Below, piece by piece: positions 1 through 7,515 of a stretch of 17,849 bases of DNA (positions are counted from its first letter, which is position 1; each line of letters starts with the position of its first letter). The translations under genes and the position numbers were made by a program. This stretch comes from JAHDFB01 sp964607315 (lineage in GTDB: Bacteria; Bacteroidota; Bacteroidia; Chitinophagales; Saprospiraceae). The notes beneath the pieces were generated by a model. It did no database searches and was not told where the DNA came from. It saw nothing but the letters and a program-made list of their open reading frames with translations. Location of the stretch: positions 1 to 17,849 of the forward strand of contig CAZSKA010000051.1 in the NCBI GenBank assembly GCA_964607315.1. The letters are read 5' to 3'.

Positions 1-910
1 TCGTATAATAATGTAAACAAGGCACTCCTGCTTCTTTAAGTTCTTGTGATTGAGCGATACACCATTCTATTCCTATCTCTATAACCGCATCTTTAGATTT
101 AGCTTTTAATATTTCATTTGCCAAGTCATCTGGCATGTCAATAAAAAACCTTCTTGGAATAGAGTTAAGTTGATAACCTCTTGTAATTGGTTTAAGTCCC
201 GGCACAATAGGAACATTAATCCCTTCTTTTCTACAAGCATCAACAAAAGCAAAATATCTCTTATTATCGAAAAACATTTGAGTTACTATATAATCTGCTC
301 CCGCATCAATTTTTTGCTTCGTAAATCTTAAATCAACATCTAGATTTGGCGACTCAAAATGCTTTTCTGGATATCCAGCTACACCAATGCAAAAATCAGA
401 TTTCGAACCATTTTCAATAGAAGAATCAATGTAAACCCCATTATTCATATCGGTTATTTGATTGACTAAGTCAACTGCATATCTATGTCCATTAGGTTCA
501 GGCACAAATTTATCTTCGAAATGTCGAGCATCTCCTCTTAAAGCGAGTACATTATCAATACCCAAAAACTTAAGATCGATTAAGGCATTCTCTGTTTCTT
601 CCACAGAAAATCCACCACAGATTAAGTGAGGTACTGCATCAACACTATAACGGTGCATAATAGAAGCACATATTCCAACGGTTCCAGGTCTTTTCCGAAT
701 TGCTGTCTTCTCGTAATAACCACTCGGTCTTTGATTATAAACAAATTCCTCCCTATGATAGGTTACATCAATAAAAGGAGGTTTAAATTCCATCAAAGGA
801 TCTAAACAATTAAATATAGAATCGATACTTCCTCCCTTTAAAGGTGGTAATACCTCAAAAGACATTAAAGTCTCTCCTTTCGCTTTTTTAAAATGCTCTG
901 TTACTTTCAC
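1..910 (-). CDS. metF: Methylenetetrahydrofolate reductase, 3' end cut by window
   Basis: This enzyme reduces 5,10-methylene-THF to 5-methyl-THF with FAD and NAD(P)H, supplying methyl groups for methionine synthesis in the cytoplasm. I translated it by hand from the reverse strand: 303 codons run off the left edge without a stop. Visible family landmarks are SFEVLPP near residue 17 (Glu19 aligns with the catalytic Glu of E. coli MetF), LRGD at 124-127, CIGVAGYPEKH at 174-184, GADYIVTQMFFD at 204-215 and PIVPGLKPI at 234-242. I place the start at a GTG (910-908): the in-frame codon four upstream is a stop, and the resulting N-terminus, (M)KVTEHFKKAKGETL, is typical of the family. The next in-frame ATG, at 865, would remove that segment. 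Bacteroidota homologues are, as I recall, about 315-320 residues, so roughly 15 residues are missing. It is divergent from pckA. Confidence 0.95.
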   Translation of the reverse strand, partial: MKVTEHFKKAKGETLMSFEVLPPLKGGSIDSIFNCLDPLMEFKPPFIDVTYHREEFVYNQRPSGYYEKTAIRKRPGTVGICASIMHRYSVDAVPHLICGGFSVEETENALIDLKFLGIDNVLALRGDARHFEDKFVPEPNGHRYAVDLVNQITDMNNGVYIDSSIENGSKSDFCIGVAGYPEKHFESPNLDVDLRFTKQKIDAGADYIVTQMFFDNKRYFAFVDACRKEGINVPIVPGLKPITRGYQLNSIPRRFFIDMPDDLANEILKAKSKDAVIEIGIEWCIAQSQELKEAGVPCLHYYT

Positions 911-941
911 CTTTATGTATTATGATTTTGTGATTAGTCCA

Positions 942-972
942 CAAATATATCATAATGTACAAATTTAAGAAT
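942..972 (-). promoter_or_regulatory. Candidate metF promoter
   Basis: On the minus strand, 942-949 reads TATATTTG, an exact match to the Bacteroidota -7 consensus TAnnTTTG. It lies about 30 bp upstream of the metF GTG. At the expected 19-bp spacing the -33 position (969-972) reads ATTC, which is a poor match to TTTG. The call therefore rests on the -7 box and its position. Confidence 0.4.
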
Positions 973-1055
973 TGAATTCACCTTTATTAATTCATACTTT
1001 TGTTATACAAGTCGCTAATTTACAGGACCTTTTGACAGAAAAATTAAAATTTGAT

Positions 1056-1083
1056 AAAAAAAAGTAAAAAAGTAAAAAAAAGT
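1056..1083. repeat. A-tract short tandem repeat
   Basis: Three A-tracts of 8, 6 and 8 bases, each followed by GT, lie in tandem between metF and pckA. Spaced A-tracts of this kind can bend DNA or act as upstream promoter elements. That role is inference; only the repeat itself is seen. Confidence 0.5.
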
Positions 1084-1269
1084 GAAAATGACTAGAATAA
1101 TTTGAATTCACCTATCGTATCATCGGTTTTTTACTCATATCACCAAATTTATGATATGTATTTTATAGTTTCAAAGGTTTTATGCACACTATTAAATGTT
1201 GTCAAGATTATAAAACATGAAATCTTTTTTTGAATTTTGCAGTTATATAAAAATAAAATCACGTTGGAC

Positions 1270-1291
1270 TTTTGGGCTTAAAGCCCCAAAA
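1270..1291. repeat. GGGC palindrome, copy 1 (pckA leader)
   Basis: TTTTGGGC, the spacer TTAAA, then GCCCCAAAA. The inner GGGC/GCCC arms pair perfectly, and the flanking T4/A4 arms pair if one C is bulged. It sits about 55 bp before the pckA ATG, so it could fold in the mRNA leader. The same core recurs at 11707, 14423, 17700 and 17837. Confidence 0.7.
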
Positions 1292-1345
1292 CGACAGATA
1301 AAATCATCAAATCAGCTTTTATAAATTTTAGAAAAAATAAATTTG

Positions 1346-2917
1346 ATGTCGTTCAAATCTCTTAGCCTTAGCAATGGGCACAATTTAATCTGCCAAAAAA
1401 CAAACTGGAACCTTTCTCCCGAACAACTTATAGAACATTCTTTACAGAAACAGCAAGGAATACTTTCAGATACGGGAGCTTTAGTTATCAAGACTGGAGA
1501 ATTTACAGGCCGATCACCTAAAGATAAGTTCATTGTAAAAGATAATTTTACTAGTGATTCAGTAGATTGGAATGAAATAAATCAACCTATTACGGCACAA
1601 AATTATAATTCTATATATAATGATATGATATCATATGTAGAGAATAAAGAACTTTATGTTCAGGATGTTTTTGCTTGTGCAGACCCAAAATACAAACTGA
1701 ACGTAAGAGTAATCGCTCAGTATCCTTGGAGTTGTCAATTTGCACATAATATGTTTCACAACCTAAAGGAAGAAGAATTAGAAGATTTCACTCAAGATTG
1801 GACAGTTTTATGTGTTCCTCAGTTTATGGCTGACGCCCAAAAACATGGTACGAGGCAACATAATTTCACTGTTGTGAATTTTGCTGAAAGAATGGTTTTG
1901 ATAGGTGGTAGTGGTTATACTGGTGAAATTAAGAAAAGTATTTTTTCCGTTTTAAATTATTCACTTCCATTAAATGAAAATGTATTGCCAATGCATTGTT
2001 CCGCAAATGTTGGTAAAAATGGAGAAGCTGCTATTTTCTTTGGACTTTCTGGTACTGGTAAAACAACTCTTTCTACTGATGCTGAAAGAAAATTAATAGG
2101 AGATGACGAACACGGCTGGTCAAGTAACGGAGTGTTCAATTTTGAAGGTGGATGTTATGCAAAAACTATTGACCTAAGTAAAGATAAAGAACCAGAAATA
2201 TACGGAGCAATCAAACAAGGCGCAATCCTTGAAAACATTGGGTTTAAACAAAATACTAATACCCCAGATTACTCCGACACTACAATTACGCAAAATACCC
2301 GAGTATCATATCCCATCCAACACATTGAAAACATCATGCAACCATCCAAAGGCGGACATCCTAAGAATATTTTCTTCTTATCGTGTGATGCCTTTGGGGT
2401 TTTACCTCCGCTTTCAAAACTAAACACCAACCAAGCAATGTACTATTTCTTGTTAGGTTATACTGCAAAAGTTGCAGGAACAGAAACAGGAGTAGTAGAA
2501 CCTCAAATGACTTTCTCTTCATGTTTTGGAGCACCTTTCTTACCTCTAAAACCAATGCAATACGCTGAAATGTTAGGTAAGAAAATGGAAGAACATAATA
2601 CAAATGTTTGGTTAGTAAATACAGGATGGATTGGTGGAGCTTACGGCATAGGTAACAGAATTAGCCTAAAATATACTAGATCTTTAATTCAAGCTGTACT
2701 TAATAATGAAATGGTAAATACCGAATTCATAACAGAACAATTTTTCGGTCTTGATATCCCAAATTCTTGTAGTAATGTTCCTTCTGAAATTTTAAATCCT
2801 TACAACAACTGGAAGGATAAGAAAGCATATGAAACAACAGCAAATAATCTATTAACTGCATTCAAAGAAAATTTTAGTGCAAATCATCAATTAAGCCAAT
2901 TAGAATATAATCTATAA
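1346..2917 (+). CDS. pckA: Phosphoenolpyruvate carboxykinase (ATP)
   Basis: It converts oxaloacetate plus ATP to phosphoenolpyruvate, CO2 and ADP, the entry step of gluconeogenesis in the cytoplasm. The protein has 523 residues, close to the family's roughly 530-540. With the ATG at 1346 as residue 1, landmarks are TGRSPKDK from residue 54 (substrate-binding Arg), HCSANVG near 217-223, the P-loop GLSGTGKTT at 233-241, the metal/ATP site GDDEHGW at 252-258, EGGCYAK shortly after, and NTGWIGGAYGIGNR in the C-terminal third. I chose ATG 1346 over the in-frame TTG directly before it (1343), which would only add one residue. The fbp gene follows 55 bp downstream on the same strand. Together they cover two irreversible steps of gluconeogenesis. 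No truncation or frameshift is visible. Confidence 0.97.
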   Translation: MSFKSLSLSNGHNLICQKTNWNLSPEQLIEHSLQKQQGILSDTGALVIKTGEFTGRSPKDKFIVKDNFTSDSVDWNEINQPITAQNYNSIYNDMISYVENKELYVQDVFACADPKYKLNVRVIAQYPWSCQFAHNMFHNLKEEELEDFTQDWTVLCVPQFMADAQKHGTRQHNFTVVNFAERMVLIGGSGYTGEIKKSIFSVLNYSLPLNENVLPMHCSANVGKNGEAAIFFGLSGTGKTTLSTDAERKLIGDDEHGWSSNGVFNFEGGCYAKTIDLSKDKEPEIYGAIKQGAILENIGFKQNTNTPDYSDTTITQNTRVSYPIQHIENIMQPSKGGHPKNIFFLSCDAFGVLPPLSKLNTNQAMYYFLLGYTAKVAGTETGVVEPQMTFSSCFGAPFLPLKPMQYAEMLGKKMEEHNTNVWLVNTGWIGGAYGIGNRISLKYTRSLIQAVLNNEMVNTEFITEQFFGLDIPNSCSNVPSEILNPYNNWKDKKAYETTANNLLTAFKENFSANHQLSQLEYNL

Positions 2918-2972
2918 TCATAGTTACATAATTGGTATAATTGTTGAACTTTAAGCTTTTAAAATAGCTAAC

Positions 2973-4013
2973 ATGAATGAAATTGTAACTCTGGATGAGT
3001 TCATTATCAAAAGACAGAAAGATTTTCAATACGCTACTGGTGAGTTAACTGGTTTACTAAGAGACATCGGTGTTGCTGCAAAAATCATTAATCGTGAAGT
3101 AAACAAGGCTGGCCTACTTAATATATTAGGTGTTGCGAAAGTTGAAAATGCTTCTGGAGATATCGTTCAGAAACTAGACATTTATGCCAACGAGAAACTA
3201 ATTTCATGTTTGAAAAATAGTGGAGAGTGCTGTGGTCTTGCTTCAGAGGAGAATGAAGAATTCATTCCATTAGAAGGTATTGACGGAAATTCTGGAAAAT
3301 ATGTTGTTGTTTTTGATCCTCTTGATGGATCTTCTAACATAGATGTAAATGTATCAGTTGGTACTATTTTCGGAATCTATAGAAGAAAATCGAAAGTTAC
3401 AGAACCTGTCAATAAAGAGGACTTCCTTCAAAAAGGATCTGATTTAGTAGCTGCAGGATATGTTTTATATGGAACTTCTACGTTATTAGTCTATTCTACA
3501 GGAAATGGTGTGAACGGTTTCACTCTTGATCCCACAATTGGTGAATTCTGTTTATCTCACAGAAACATTCAAATTCCAAATAGAGGAAATTATTACTCTG
3601 TCAATCAGGGATACTATTTGAAGTTTGATGTGGAGATGAGAAGATATATCGATTACTGTTGTGACATGAACTTAAGACTGAGATACATAGGATCTATGGC
3701 ATCTGATATTCATAGAATCTTATTCCAAGGTGGAATTTTCCTTTATCCAAATACAAGAAAGTATCCACAAGGTAAGCTTAGACTTCTTTATGAATGCAAC
3801 CCTCTTTCATTTATTGTAGAGCAGGCTGGAGGAAAAGCTATGAATTGTAAACTTGAAAGAATTCTTGACATTCCATTAAATCATATACATCAAAGAGTTA
3901 CTATTGCAATAGGATCGCCGGATATGGTAGATGAAATGAAAAATTTCGTTGAAAGATATCTAGTTCCGCCAAAAAGTAAAGCAGAAGAAAAAGCTGCTAA
4001 CGAAGCTAAATAG
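2973..4013 (+). CDS. fbp: Class I fructose-1,6-bisphosphatase
   Basis: It hydrolyses fructose 1,6-bisphosphate to fructose 6-phosphate and phosphate, a committed step of gluconeogenesis in the cytoplasm. The 346-residue length fits class I (FBPase I). Visible signatures are the metal ligands in ASEENEE (90-96) and FDPLDGSS (114-121), the substrate-side segments RYIGSMASDIHR (237-248) and GGIFLYP (253-259), and GKLRLLYECNPLSF (267-280) with EQAGGKA after it. The C-terminal tail is lysine- and alanine-rich. The start is the ATG at 2973; there is no clear Shine-Dalgarno sequence, which is normal in this phylum. It follows pckA by 55 bp with no recognisable terminator between, so co-transcription is likely. 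It converges on the gene ending at 4040. Confidence 0.97.
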   Translation: MNEIVTLDEFIIKRQKDFQYATGELTGLLRDIGVAAKIINREVNKAGLLNILGVAKVENASGDIVQKLDIYANEKLISCLKNSGECCGLASEENEEFIPLEGIDGNSGKYVVVFDPLDGSSNIDVNVSVGTIFGIYRRKSKVTEPVNKEDFLQKGSDLVAAGYVLYGTSTLLVYSTGNGVNGFTLDPTIGEFCLSHRNIQIPNRGNYYSVNQGYYLKFDVEMRRYIDYCCDMNLRLRYIGSMASDIHRILFQGGIFLYPNTRKYPQGKLRLLYECNPLSFIVEQAGGKAMNCKLERILDIPLNHIHQRVTIAIGSPDMVDEMKNFVERYLVPPKSKAEEKAANEAK

Positions 4014-4014
4014 T

Positions 4015-4033
4015 ATAATCTAATTCAGATTAT
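4015..4033. terminator. Possible bidirectional terminator hairpin
   Basis: ATAATCT (4015-4021) and AGATTAT (4027-4033) form a perfect 7-bp stem around a 5-base loop, directly after the fbp stop and 7 bases from the end of the convergent gene. On the plus strand it runs into TTT. The stem is AT-rich and weak, so the position is better evidence than the strength. Confidence 0.35.
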
Positions 4034-4039
4034 TTTCTA

Positions 4040-4768
4040 TTACTTATTATCCTTATCAAATGGATTGTTTTCTGCTTTTCTACGATCTGCAGCAGATTCT
4101 TTTTCGATAGGCTTTTCGATTTGCTTTTTCTTAAAGTCTCCTCGTTTCCAAGCCTTTATAAATTGCCTCCAAGCTAAAGGATCAAATATTCTTTGAGGTT
4201 TAAACTGACCGCTATATCTAAAATCTGAAGCTGTTTGTCCTAGAACTAACCTTCCAGCTTCTGTACCATCTGCTCGTAAGTTTTCACGTAACTGCGCAAT
4301 TTTATCTTCTGAAAGATTTTCTTCTATAGCTTCTCTTTCTATGTCACTTACATCCATTGCTAAGAATTCTATTTCAAAATGCTTTCTACTTGGCCAAGGA
4401 AAAATCACAGTCTCTGGTAATAAGATCGTATCTTCACTCATTATCTGAACTATAGAATATAGATTCCTACTTAATGTATCTGGAATTTCAAACTCTACAG
4501 TCTGATAACCTATTCTAGAGAAAGTGACAACTTCACCTTGTAAAGCTGCAAATGAGAAAAATCCTTCTTGATCAGAAACGGCTCCTCTTCGGGTACCTTT
4601 TATAGCAACATTCGTATAAGGTAAAGGAATCATATCTCCAGTTTCATCTGCTGTAATTACTGCACCTGAAAACTGAATCACCTCTTGTTCTGCAATTGGC
4701 ATTACTTGTGCGAAAGCTCCTAAAGAAAGGAGACTAAATAGCATAAAAAACAATAGGTTCTTACTCAT
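4040..4768 (-). CDS. Secreted carboxypeptidase-regulatory-like domain protein
   Basis: The exact function is unknown. The 242-residue product begins with a clear signal peptide (MSKNLLFFMLFSLLSLGAFA, then Q). Residues about 33-115 look like the carboxypeptidase-D regulatory-like beta-sandwich common on Bacteroidota exported and outer-membrane proteins: PLPYTNVAIKGTRRGAVSDQEGFFSF, then FSRIGYQTVEFEI. After it comes a segment rich in acidic residues and helix (about 140-185), and a charged, lysine-rich C-terminus. No TonB-dependent barrel follows, so it is a free-standing protein, probably periplasmic. I chose the ATG at 4768 because it places the signal peptide at the N-terminus. An in-frame TTG at 4828 would add 20 polar residues before it, and would lie in the candidate promoter. 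It is downstream of lon on the same strand with a 99-bp gap. Confidence 0.75.
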   Translation of the reverse strand: MSKNLLFFMLFSLLSLGAFAQVMPIAEQEVIQFSGAVITADETGDMIPLPYTNVAIKGTRRGAVSDQEGFFSFAALQGEVVTFSRIGYQTVEFEIPDTLSRNLYSIVQIMSEDTILLPETVIFPWPSRKHFEIEFLAMDVSDIEREAIEENLSEDKIAQLRENLRADGTEAGRLVLGQTASDFRYSGQFKPQRIFDPLAWRQFIKAWKRGDFKKKQIEKPIEKESAADRRKAENNPFDKDNK

Positions 4769-4797
4769 ACTTTTCGATTTATAGTTATCGAACGTCA

Positions 4798-4829
4798 CTA
4801 AATTACTTATGTTCTGTTCTAAAAGCAAA
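4798..4829 (-). promoter_or_regulatory. Candidate promoter of the carboxypeptidase-like gene
   Basis: On the minus strand TTTG (4829-4826) is followed after 20 bp by TAATTTAG (4805-4798), one mismatch from TAnnTTTG. It would give a leader of about 25 bases before ATG 4768. Spacing is one longer than the usual 19. Confidence 0.4.
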
Positions 4830-4867
4830 TTTTAACGAGAACTTAACTCAATATGATTAATCAGTGA

Positions 4868-7264
4868 CTAATCCAGTGCAATCTTTAGTACTTCTGTCAT
4901 ATCGCTTACAAAATGAAACTGCACTCCTTTTATAAATTCTTTCTCTATTTTTTCCACATGCTTTTTGTTTTCAGAACAAAGCATGATATCTGTCAACCCT
5001 GCTCTTTTTGCCGCAAGAATCTTTTCTTTTATTCCTCCGACAGGTAAAACTTTCCCTCTTAATGTGATTTCACCAGTCATTGCCAATTTCTCTCGGATGG
5101 GTTTTCCAGTAAGTAAAGAAGTAATTGCTGACAACATTGTTATTCCTGCACTAGGTCCATCTTTAGGTATTGCTCCTTGGGGAACATGAATATGAATATC
5201 CTTAGTATTAATTTCTTCTATGGATAATCCTAACTTATCTGCATTACCTTTTATAAAGGACATAGCAGTAGTTGCAGACTCTTTCATCACATCACCTAAA
5301 TTCCCGGTTAAGGTTAGTTTTCCCTTTCCTTTACTACCACTAGCTTCTATAAAAAGAATATCTCCACCTACTTGCGTCCATGCAAGTCCTACCGCAACAC
5401 CCGGAACTTGTTGAGAACTATATATATCGTTTTCGTATAGGGTTGGCCCCAAAATGTCTTCCACGTCTGGCTCTTGTAGCTTAATATTATATTTCTCATC
5501 AAATGCCTTTCGTTTTGCTACTCCACGCATTACACCTGCAATTTTTCTGCTTAGGTTTCTTACTCCGCTTTCTCTTGTATAATGTTTGATTATATATTCC
5601 AATATCTCATCTGATAATTTCACATCTCCTTCTACTAATCCATGTTCCTCTAATTGCTTATCATACAAATGCTTTTTGGCGATCTGGATTTTCTCTTCTA
5701 CACTGTAGCCTTCCAAGCTTATAATCTCCATTCTATCGCGCAAAGCAGGTTGAATGGTATTAAGTGAATTAGCTGTTGCTATGAATAAGACTTTACTTAA
5801 ATCGTATTCTAGGTCAAGATAATTATCATGAAAACTATCATTTTGCTCTGGATCAAGTATTTCTAGAAAAGCAGACGAAGGATCTCCCCTGAAATTACTT
5901 CCTATCTTATCAATTTCATCTAGTATGAATACAGGGTTACTAGATTTTGCCTTTTTAATAGATTTTATTATTCTACCGGGCATCGCTCCTATATAGGTTT
6001 TTCTGTGACCTCTAAGCTCACTTTCGTCATGTAATCCACCAAGTGAAACTCTTACGAATTTTCTGTTTAATGCCTTACTTATTGACTTCCCTAACGAGGT
6101 CTTTCCTACACCAGGAGGTCCTACTAAGCATATGATGGGAGCCTTCATATTCCCTTTCAGTTTCAATACTGAAAGATGTTCAAGTATTCTCTTTTTGACT
6201 TCCGTTAAACCATAATGATCCTTATCTAATATAGCTTGAACTTCTTTTAAATCAAAGTTATCCTCTGTATATTCATTCCAAGGTAGATCAAGTATTAATT
6301 CAAGGTGGTTAAGTAACACAGAATATTCTGCAACTTGAGGATTTGTACGTTTCGCTCTTGCTAACTGCTTGTGAAACGCAACTCCTATTTCTTCTGGCCA
6401 ATTCTTTTCACTTGCTCTTACCTCTAATGCCTCTATTTCCTCTTTATTGGGATTCTGACCTAACTCATCTTGAATGGTCTTTAGTTGTTGATTCAGAAGA
6501 AAATCTCTCTGTTGTTTATTTATATCACCTTGTACTTTCGATTCAATCTGCGATTTAACTTCTTGTAACTGTAATTCTTCATTTAATTTAGCTAAGATTC
6601 TTTCGGCTTTATTATGCAAGCTCGTTTGTTCTAGAATCTTCTGCTTCTCACCTACTGGTAAATTTAGATTACTCGAAATGAAATTAAAAAGGAAGTTGTT
6701 ATCATCAATGTTATCTAAAACCATAGAAGCCTCTTTAGGAAGCTGTGGAGATAACTTTATAATTTTATGGGATATTTCGCGAATGCTAGTTGCTAATGCA
6801 TTAAGTTGTACATCTACATCGTCATTTCCGTATATTAATGGATTTACATTTGCGACTAAATAGGGTTCCTTCTGCGCATAAGATAAGACCTCGAATCGCT
6901 CCAGTCCTTTCAAAATTACTGTTATAGAACCATCAGGCATTTTAATATTCTTTAAAATCCTTGCATATGCACCTATATTATATAATTCATCTTCCGAGGG
7001 ATCTTCTATATCACTGTCAATTTGAGAAACTACCCCTATTATTTTGCCAGCTTTAGTTGCTGCTTTTATAGCTTCTTGCGACATTTTCCTACCTACTGTA
7101 ATTGGTACAATTACACTGGGAAATAAAACGGTATTCCTTAATGCAAGGATAGGTATACTTTTTGCTAAATCATCAGGATTTATTTTTTCCGGATTATCAT
7201 CTGGAATATTAAACATAGGGATCAAATCTCTATTTCCTGCAAGCTTTATTTTTTTATCAAACAT
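4868..7264 (-). CDS. lon: ATP-dependent Lon protease
   Basis: This cytoplasmic homo-oligomeric AAA+ serine protease degrades misfolded and selected regulatory proteins. The 798 residues show the full family order: an N-terminal substrate-binding LON domain (about 35-235, starting IPILALRNTVLFPSV), a coiled-coil-rich linker (about 220-300), and an AAA+ module with Walker A GPPGVGKTS (382-390), Walker B VFILDEID (445-452) and TANS sensor 1 (497-500). The C-terminal protease domain has the catalytic serine in PKDGPSAG (Ser705) and the catalytic lysine in GGIKEK (Lys748), 43 residues apart as in E. coli Lon (Ser679/Lys722). The start is ATG 7264 with GAG just upstream. Transcription appears independent of parE, given the 251-bp gap; I found no convincing promoter or heat-shock element. 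No defects are visible. Confidence 0.97.
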   Translation of the reverse strand: MFDKKIKLAGNRDLIPMFNIPDDNPEKINPDDLAKSIPILALRNTVLFPSVIVPITVGRKMSQEAIKAATKAGKIIGVVSQIDSDIEDPSEDELYNIGAYARILKNIKMPDGSITVILKGLERFEVLSYAQKEPYLVANVNPLIYGNDDVDVQLNALATSIREISHKIIKLSPQLPKEASMVLDNIDDNNFLFNFISSNLNLPVGEKQKILEQTSLHNKAERILAKLNEELQLQEVKSQIESKVQGDINKQQRDFLLNQQLKTIQDELGQNPNKEEIEALEVRASEKNWPEEIGVAFHKQLARAKRTNPQVAEYSVLLNHLELILDLPWNEYTEDNFDLKEVQAILDKDHYGLTEVKKRILEHLSVLKLKGNMKAPIICLVGPPGVGKTSLGKSISKALNRKFVRVSLGGLHDESELRGHRKTYIGAMPGRIIKSIKKAKSSNPVFILDEIDKIGSNFRGDPSSAFLEILDPEQNDSFHDNYLDLEYDLSKVLFIATANSLNTIQPALRDRMEIISLEGYSVEEKIQIAKKHLYDKQLEEHGLVEGDVKLSDEILEYIIKHYTRESGVRNLSRKIAGVMRGVAKRKAFDEKYNIKLQEPDVEDILGPTLYENDIYSSQQVPGVAVGLAWTQVGGDILFIEASGSKGKGKLTLTGNLGDVMKESATTAMSFIKGNADKLGLSIEEINTKDIHIHVPQGAIPKDGPSAGITMLSAITSLLTGKPIREKLAMTGEITLRGKVLPVGGIKEKILAAKRAGLTDIMLCSENKKHVEKIEKEFIKGVQFHFVSDMTEVLKIALD

Positions 7265-7484
7265 CTCTTATCATTTTTTCATCCTACTATGGTCAAATTC
7301 TATTCCATTAATGTTATCAGCAGCTTTTCACGCCAAACTAACAATTTAGAACAAGATAATAAGACAAAAAGTCAGAGACTTTCAAAAAAGCATTGACAAA
7401 ATTTGAAAAGAAATTCATAAAAATGACATGGAGAATAACCTATGTTTTATCTGAATACTTTCGACAAAATAAACTCAGAATATT

Positions 7485-7503
7485 CTATAATTACTTATTA
7501 TAG
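7485..7503. terminator. Weak hairpin after parE
   Basis: CTATAAT (7485-7491) and ATTATAG (7497-7503) form a perfect 7-bp AT-rich stem with a 5-base loop, 12 bases beyond the parE stop. There is no U-tract on the minus strand, so it is only a possible 3'-end structure. The rest of the 7265-7515 gap shows nothing I can name. Confidence 0.25.
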
Positions 7504-7515
7504 TAGACTAGTTTT

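Larger units (their letters stand above)
911..1345. other. Divergent intergenic region between metF and pckA
   Basis: This is 435 bp of AT-rich DNA with no convincing ORF on either strand. It contains the metF promoter candidate, an A-tract repeat (1056-1083) and a GC-rich palindrome in the presumed pckA leader (1270-1291). The short word GAATTCACCT occurs twice, near 974 and 1104. I looked for a TTTG-N19-TAnnTTTG promoter for pckA and found no good match, so its transcription start is unassigned. Confidence 0.6.

Noticed and set aside
1056..1083. CRISPR-like or minisatellite array
   Set aside because: Only three A-tract units with no spacers; too short and low in complexity for an array.
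2918..2972. Terminator or promoter between pckA and fbp
   Set aside because: Only a loose AGCT/AGCT pairing without a U-tract and no TAnnTTTG box; read-through is the simpler view.
4769..4828. N-terminal extension of the carboxypeptidase-like protein from a TTG at 4828
   Set aside because: It would place 20 polar residues before a classical signal peptide and overlap the candidate promoter.
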